A DNA stretch of 64,000 bases, from the NCBI GenBank assembly GCA_002748705.1, contig PDSZ01000019.1:1-64000 (forward strand), in the 5' to 3' direction. How positions within the stretch are numbered: the first letter of the stretch is position 1; the number at the start of each line of letters is the position of its first letter. The notes under the pieces are model-generated. The model was not told the DNA's origin. It was given only the letters and a program-made list of their open reading frames with translations, and made no database searches. The DNA is from Candidatus Fermentibacterota bacterium (lineage in GTDB: Bacteria; Fermentibacterota; Fermentibacteria; Fermentibacterales; Fermentibacteraceae). The position numbers and the translations under genes are program-made. Below are positions 59,783-64,000 of the stretch, piece by piece.

Positions 59783-61546
59783 CTATCCTCCGTTTTTCCA
59801 GGAATTCTCGTTAAGCAGAATCTCAGGGTATTTTCCAACCACATAGCTGTGGACCTTCGCTCTGACAGCCAGACCGGTTTCCATGGACAGGGACTGTTCA
59901 GCAATTTCCCTGGAACCGTGGGTTGTAACTACTGCTATCATCTTCTTCACATCAGGAATAAGCGGCGGGGAAACACTCAGTTCGTCCACACCGAACCCCA
60001 GAAGAAGCGGTACCGCCAGCGGATCACCTGCCATTGCTCCGCAGACCCCTACCCACTTCTTTTTTTCGTGGCAGATGCGAACCACTTTGTCAATCTGCCT
60101 GAGAACAGCAGGATGAAAATTGTCATACAGTTCAGCAACTCTGGGGTTGCCTCTGTCAACAGCAAGGGTGTACTGGGTAAGGTCGTTTGTGCCGATTGAT
60201 ACAAAGTCTACCCAGGGGAGCATAAGGTCCAGAATACTCACAGTAGCCGGTGTTTCTACCATTATTCCAACCTTAAGCGACCGGTCGTACGGAATACCTG
60301 AAACGTCCAGATCATTTCTTATCGCAGCAAGAAGATCATGAAGCCTTCTCAGCTGCTCAACATGGGTTACCATAGGGAACATGAGCCTTACATTTCCCCT
60401 TGAAGAGGCTCTGAAAATGGCCCTCAGCTGGGTTGAGAACTCGGCAGGCCTGTCGAGACATATTCGCACTGCTCTGTATCCGAGAAAAGGGTTTGCTTCA
60501 GGAACAGAATCAAAACCTGCTCTGAATTTGTCTCCTCCCATGTCAAAGGTTCTTATTATGACAGGTTCAGGATCAAGGCTGGCTGCAACATGTTCGTAAA
60601 TCTGAAACTGGGCCTCCTCCTGGGTTGCGTCCTCGCTTATAAGACGAATAAATTCTGTTCTGAAGAGACCTATGCCGTCTGCGTTTACCTTTTTCACAAG
60701 TTCAACTTCATGGGGAAGTTCAATATTTGCAGCAAGTTCCACTCTGCAACCGTCACCTGTAACCGCCGGGCCTGTACTTTGCGTCTGCAGCAGGTGCTCT
60801 GCCTCAAGAAATCGGTCTCTTACCTTGCTGTGATAATCAATTTCTTCTTCAGTTGGATTTACAATCACATATCCATGAAGTCCGTCAACAATTATTGTGT
60901 CCCCTGTGCGGAGATTACCTGTAAGGTTTCGCAAACCAACCACAGCAGGAATGCCGAGGCTTCTTGCAAGAATGGAAGTGTGGGATGTTTCGCCGCCCAT
61001 ATCTGTTGCAAAGGCCAGAATTCGGGCAGGATCAAAACCTGCTGTTTCTGAAGGGTCCAGATCTTTTGCCACCATTATGGAAGGTTCCTGCATGGTAACA
61101 GCTCCTGGAGCTGCCCTTCCGGAAAGCTTGGCCAGAACCCTTCTTCCCACATCACTTACATCAGCCACCCGTTCTCTGAGGTAGGGATCGGTCATTTTGC
61201 TGAACTTGTTCACTACATCGCTGAGTGTTCTGCTCAGAGCGTACTCGGCGTTTACCTGTTCATCCCTGATACAGGATTCCACATCAGCTGCAATTGTAGG
61301 GTCCTGAAGGAGAAGCAGAAGAAACTCCAGTATCTGCCTTCCTTCAACCACATCCCCCACTGAGTCGGCAATGTTTTCAAGGTCATGCCTTACATCGGCT
61401 ACAGCTTTGAAGAAACGGTCTGTCTCAGGCTGGATCTGTTCAGGGGAGAGGGCTATTCTGGCAACCGCCTGAAGTGGTTCCTGCTTCATCACCAGAGCTG
61501 GCCCTACAACTACCCCGTGAGAGGCTGGAATTCCCCTGTAAAGCAT
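59783..61546 (-). CDS. ptsI: Phosphotransferase system enzyme I
   Basis: 587 residues. PEP-dependent autophosphorylating kinase that passes phosphate to HPr. The phospho-His is in GGETSHTSILARSLG; the PEP-binding barrel contains FRTEFI, VDFVSIGTNDLTQY and the catalytic Cys in VGVCGAMAGDP. Coupled to HPr by TGATG. No enzyme II or sugar permease lies nearby. Confidence 0.96.
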   Translation of the reverse strand: MLYRGIPASHGVVVGPALVMKQEPLQAVARIALSPEQIQPETDRFFKAVADVRHDLENIADSVGDVVEGRQILEFLLLLLQDPTIAADVESCIRDEQVNAEYALSRTLSDVVNKFSKMTDPYLRERVADVSDVGRRVLAKLSGRAAPGAVTMQEPSIMVAKDLDPSETAGFDPARILAFATDMGGETSHTSILARSLGIPAVVGLRNLTGNLRTGDTIIVDGLHGYVIVNPTEEEIDYHSKVRDRFLEAEHLLQTQSTGPAVTGDGCRVELAANIELPHEVELVKKVNADGIGLFRTEFIRLISEDATQEEAQFQIYEHVAASLDPEPVIIRTFDMGGDKFRAGFDSVPEANPFLGYRAVRICLDRPAEFSTQLRAIFRASSRGNVRLMFPMVTHVEQLRRLHDLLAAIRNDLDVSGIPYDRSLKVGIMVETPATVSILDLMLPWVDFVSIGTNDLTQYTLAVDRGNPRVAELYDNFHPAVLRQIDKVVRICHEKKKWVGVCGAMAGDPLAVPLLLGFGVDELSVSPPLIPDVKKMIAVVTTHGSREIAEQSLSMETGLAVRAKVHSYVVGKYPEILLNENSWKNGG

Positions 61547-61818
61547 CAGAGCAACTCTTCTCCGAAACCGGACCTGATCACATCAGCCACTGCCTCCATT
61601 GCTTCATCAGCATCGTCACCTTCAGCAGAAACTGTTACTTCAGATCCCCCTGAGGCAGCAAGAGTCATAACTCCCATTATGCTTTTGGCGTTTACCCTGT
61701 CTTCATTGTTCTCAATCCATACATCAGAATCATACTCCACCGCTGCCCTGACAATAAGTGCCGCCGGTCTCGCATGTATGCCTAATTTGTTCGGAACTCT
61801 TACCTTTACACTGGTCAT
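61546..61818 (-). CDS. ptsH: HPr phosphocarrier protein
   Basis: 90 residues. Phospho-His is in GIHARPAALI; the regulatory serine is in NAKSIMGVMTLA, the HprK target. It lies between ptsI and hprK, overlapping both. The C-terminus is slightly longer than the E. coli protein and acidic. Confidence 0.95.
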   Translation of the reverse strand: MTSVKVRVPNKLGIHARPAALIVRAAVEYDSDVWIENNEDRVNAKSIMGVMTLAASGGSEVTVSAEGDDADEAMEAVADVIRSGFGEELL

Positions 61819-62780
61819 TCCTCTTCCCTGCCTCTACCCATTCGGGAAATAAGTGCTTTGTTCAGTCGCTCAGCGGAAGTAAATCCGGATTTCCTGTACT
61901 GCATGTTCATCATGGCTGCAACCTCAAGAAGAAGTGTGAGGTTTCTTCCAGGGAGCACAGGAATTTCCATAAGAGGGATATCCACACCGAGAATGTTCAT
62001 GGTTTTTCTCTCAAGGCCGGATCTTTCCGCCTCGTCAATTATACCTGCATCAATCAGTCTTACAGCAAGATCAACAGTCTGTCTCTCCCTTGTTGCTCCC
62101 AGGCCATAAAGCTCCGCTATGTCCACAAAACCGATACCCCTTATTTCCATAAAAAAGCCGATCAGGGCATCTCCTGTGCCGATAAGCCTTTCCTGAGCCC
62201 TTCTCACCCTTACAAGGTCGTCAGCCACCAGACGATGCCCCCTCTCAACAAGACCGAGAACCGCTTCGCTCTTTCCAATGGCGCTTCTGCCCATGACAAG
62301 AAGACCTTCGCCAAACACATCCACCATTGTTGCGTGAAGGGATACATGGGGCGCAAATACCTCTCCCAGAAAACTGTTCAGGTCATGAATAAGAGGTGTT
62401 GTATCCCTGGGAGAGACAAAAAGAGTCGACCCTGCTTCAAAGGCTGCCGCAAGAAGCTCATCAGGAGGCTCAAGACCCTTGGTAACAATGCTGCAGACAA
62501 CTGGAAACCCGAAAACACCGGCAATGGCAGAGTGCCTTGCGCCTGCGTCAAGTTCCCTGAGAAGGGTTATCTCAGTTTCTCCGAATATCTGTATCCTGTT
62601 GTGCATAAAGTTGTTGGTGTACCCTGTAAGGCAAAGACCAGGACGACTTATATCAGGGGATACGATTTTTCTCTCGTATCCCCTGACACCGGTTAATGAC
62701 GAAATCTGAAGTCTGCCGGAGAGTTTCTCACTGAGAACTCCAACTGTAAGTTTTGATGGATCGGGATAACGATCCTGCAA
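61815..62780 (-). CDS. hprK: HPr kinase/phosphorylase
   Basis: 321 residues. Bifunctional enzyme that phosphorylates or dephosphorylates HPr on serine. P-loop GRSAIGKSEAVLGL, then DDLVRVRR and the signature RGIGFVDIAELYGLGATR. The N-terminal domain is present. TTG start behind AAAGGG; overlaps HPr (ATGA). The presence of the serine in HPr supports an active pair. Confidence 0.95.
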   Translation of the reverse strand: MQDRYPDPSKLTVGVLSEKLSGRLQISSLTGVRGYERKIVSPDISRPGLCLTGYTNNFMHNRIQIFGETEITLLRELDAGARHSAIAGVFGFPVVCSIVTKGLEPPDELLAAAFEAGSTLFVSPRDTTPLIHDLNSFLGEVFAPHVSLHATMVDVFGEGLLVMGRSAIGKSEAVLGLVERGHRLVADDLVRVRRAQERLIGTGDALIGFFMEIRGIGFVDIAELYGLGATRERQTVDLAVRLIDAGIIDEAERSGLERKTMNILGVDIPLMEIPVLPGRNLTLLLEVAAMMNMQYRKSGFTSAERLNKALISRMGRGREEE

Positions 62781-62782
62781 TG

Positions 62783-63331
62783 TCAGCCCTTTCGGGTAAG
62801 CTCCACAACCTGCGTCACACCGCTGGTTGTGCGATAGGCACTGCTCAGAGTGTCAGTTTCCGTGTTGTAGAAAATGAGCACATCATCAGAACCCCTTACC
62901 TCGAACTCGGTCATTGCCTGATTGGTAGTAAATCTTTCCAGTTTGCTGTTGTCCCTGAGAAGAACAGGAGCATCCATCTCTGAAGGCTCGGCAGCTATAT
63001 ACCAGGTACCGGACTCGGTGGATTTGGAACTGTGCTGTCTTTTCGGATGGTCATGGTGCGTTTCCTTGAACTTCCTCAGCTGTCGCTCAAGGTTGCTTGC
63101 GCAGTGGTCAAATGCGAAGTACATGTCATGGCTCTCGGATCTTGAGTCAAGCCTGACCCTGTCGCCTCTGAGCTGCACATGAGAATGATTCATGCCGGAA
63201 GTAAGCTCCAGAATCACATGGACATCATCTATTCCATCGTAGAAACGATCAAGCATGGACAGCTTTTCCTCTACATGGTTTTTCAGAGCGTCTGTAAGGT
63301 CGAAGTGTCTCGCGCTGATCTCGATGTTCAT
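62783..63331 (-). CDS. hpf: Ribosome hibernation promoting factor, long form
   Basis: 182 residues. The N-terminal S30AE domain (MNIEISARHFDLTDALKNHV) binds the decoding centre, and the C-terminal dimerisation domain (LERFTTNQAMTEFEVRGSDD, then FYNTETDTLS) joins two ribosomes into 100S particles. The ATG at 63331 has GGAG upstream. It heads the run hpf-hprK-ptsH-ptsI, an order also seen in other bacteria with regulatory PTS genes. Confidence 0.94.
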   Translation of the reverse strand: MNIEISARHFDLTDALKNHVEEKLSMLDRFYDGIDDVHVILELTSGMNHSHVQLRGDRVRLDSRSESHDMYFAFDHCASNLERQLRKFKETHHDHPKRQHSSKSTESGTWYIAAEPSEMDAPVLLRDNSKLERFTTNQAMTEFEVRGSDDVLIFYNTETDTLSSAYRTTSGVTQVVELTRKG

Positions 63332-63555
63332 GGTAACTCCTTTCGGGTTAACGGAAGCGCAATTAAAAAACCGCCATCCCCGGCATTTGTGCGGGAAAAG
63401 CGGCAAAAAGAGAAAATGCTTCCGATTTCACACTTGGATAATACCCACAGCACTGGTGGCGGTCAATGGTCAGCAGAGTTTACCCGAATGACTGCAGTTG
63501 TTATTTTTTATCCTCATCAGAACAGTATTTTCTCAATTATCGAAAGGAAACTTTC
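63332..63555. promoter_or_regulatory. Divergent regulatory region between hpf and gatE
   Basis: A 224-bp divergent spacer that must contain promoters for both directions. I see no convincing -35/-10 pair or riboswitch. A Shine-Dalgarno AAAGGA (63543-63548) serves gatE. Confidence 0.45.
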
Positions 63556-64000
63556 TTGCAGGATTACACCGAACTCCGCGACCTGGGCTTCAGAGGCGGT
63601 CTTGAAACACACCAGCAGCTGGCAACTGAAGGAAAGCTTTTCTGCAGATGCCGTTCACAATACAGAAATGACAAGCACCACCAGGAGCTTCTCAGGCACA
63701 TGCGCCCGACTCTGAGCGAGTTCGGTGAGTACGACGGCACTGCTCTCATGGAATTCAAAACAAAGAAACAGGTTCACTACCTTCTCTACAACGATTCTGT
63801 GTGCACATATGAGATGGATGACACACCTCCTTTTCAGGCTAATCCTGAAGCTGTTAAGATAGCTCTTCAACTGGCCATGATGTTTAACATGTCCCTGGTT
63901 GACGAACTGCACATAACAAGAAAGCAGTACCTTGACGGCTCCATTCCAACAGGTTTTCAGAGAACTGCAATTGTGGGAGTCAACGGTGTAATACCTTTTC
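63556..64000 (+). CDS. gatE: Archaeal-type Glu-tRNA(Gln) amidotransferase subunit E (3' end outside window)
   Basis: The first 148 codons are visible; the frame leaves the window open. It begins MQDYTELRDLGFRGGLETHQQL, the GatB/GatE start (GLEIHQQL), followed by the paired cysteines of GKLFCRCRS and then LLRHMRPTLSEFGEYDGTALME. That last block is the form seen in archaeal GatE, not bacterial GatB. Further matches are PPFQANPEAVKIAL and RKQYLDGSIPTGFQRTAIVG. With GatD this subunit transamidates Glu-tRNA(Gln). GatDE is described as archaeal, so its presence here is unusual. TTG start at 63556, 7 bp after AAAGGA. GatD was not seen. Confidence 0.88.
   Translation, partial: MQDYTELRDLGFRGGLETHQQLATEGKLFCRCRSQYRNDKHHQELLRHMRPTLSEFGEYDGTALMEFKTKKQVHYLLYNDSVCTYEMDDTPPFQANPEAVKIALQLAMMFNMSLVDELHITRKQYLDGSIPTGFQRTAIVGVNGVIPF

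Noticed and set aside
61758..62696. 312-residue plus-strand frame
   Set aside because: It lies entirely antisense to hprK and HPr, has Lys/His/Cys-rich composition unlike real proteins here, and no ribosome site.
1..64000. CRISPR arrays, prophage or integrated plasmid genes
   Set aside because: No regularly spaced repeats, no phage structural or conjugation genes; the Xer proteins look like housekeeping recombinases.

Overview
The window is a gene-dense bacterial chromosome segment with short intergenic gaps, many 1-14 bp start/stop overlaps, and frequent TTG or GTG starts behind good Shine-Dalgarno sequences. I count about 60 genes and one tRNA. The content points to a diderm bacterium with peptidoglycan: heptosyltransferase-like enzymes, TatA, diaminopimelate epimerase, a PBP4-type carboxypeptidase and several lipoproteins. 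A type IX secretion-like C-terminal tail on a secreted ferredoxin and a DUF4837-type lipoprotein suggest the FCB group. Archaeal/eukaryotic-type PheS and PheT, and an archaeal-type GatE entering at the right edge, argue against ordinary Bacteroidetes. A candidate phylum near the FCB group (for example Fermentibacteria-like) is my best guess, but this is inference.

Layout, plus strand 1-27.6 kb. A protein with an L7/L12-like C-terminal domain, a XerC/D recombinase and an unknown gene come first. They are followed by a secreted caspase-like protease, pheS-pheT-uvrB and two tandem paralogous secreted proteins. Next are an IspH-UbiA fusion, an SH3 lipoprotein and purB, then a problematic stretch of short ORFs, then purL-purQ and a two-domain purS. 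A fused radical SAM/DUF2344 protein leads into rng, a strong promoter, rplU (without rpmA) and folD. A small membrane protein, a DUF4837-type lipoprotein, a TPR protein, aroQ and efp close this half.

Middle, 27.6-34.7 kb. A dacB-like gene on the minus strand is divergent from a parvulin-like lipoprotein, a zinc-ribbon membrane protein and an M20 peptidase. A truncated IS5-type transposase is the only mobile-element trace. A SpoU methyltransferase and the exported ferredoxin follow.

Minus strand, 34.7-63.3 kb. This is an almost unbroken co-directional run of about 27 genes. From its upstream end it reads hpf, hprK, HPr, ptsI, a sugar nucleotidyltransferase, two GT4 glycosyltransferases, a Gx-type membrane protein, DUF4321, tatA, an MglA GTPase, an L7/L12-like/zinc-ribbon membrane protein, topA, xer, a DUF2723 protein, hslV, hslU, a second MglA GTPase, an STT3-like protein, dapF, tRNA-Gly(CCC), an SLH-like protein, pgsA, a TPR-like protein, two GT9-type enzymes, polA and a sulfatase-like lipoprotein.

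Functionally the window combines purine and folate metabolism, tRNA charging, DNA maintenance, and envelope glycosylation and lipid synthesis. It also has a phosphotransfer module (EI-HPr-HprK) with no sugar permease nearby, which suggests regulation rather than sugar uptake. The most unusual items are GatE in a bacterium, the IspH-UbiA fusion, the secreted dicluster ferredoxin with a sorting-like tail, the duplicated PurS, and the secreted caspase-like protease with a terminal zinc ribbon.
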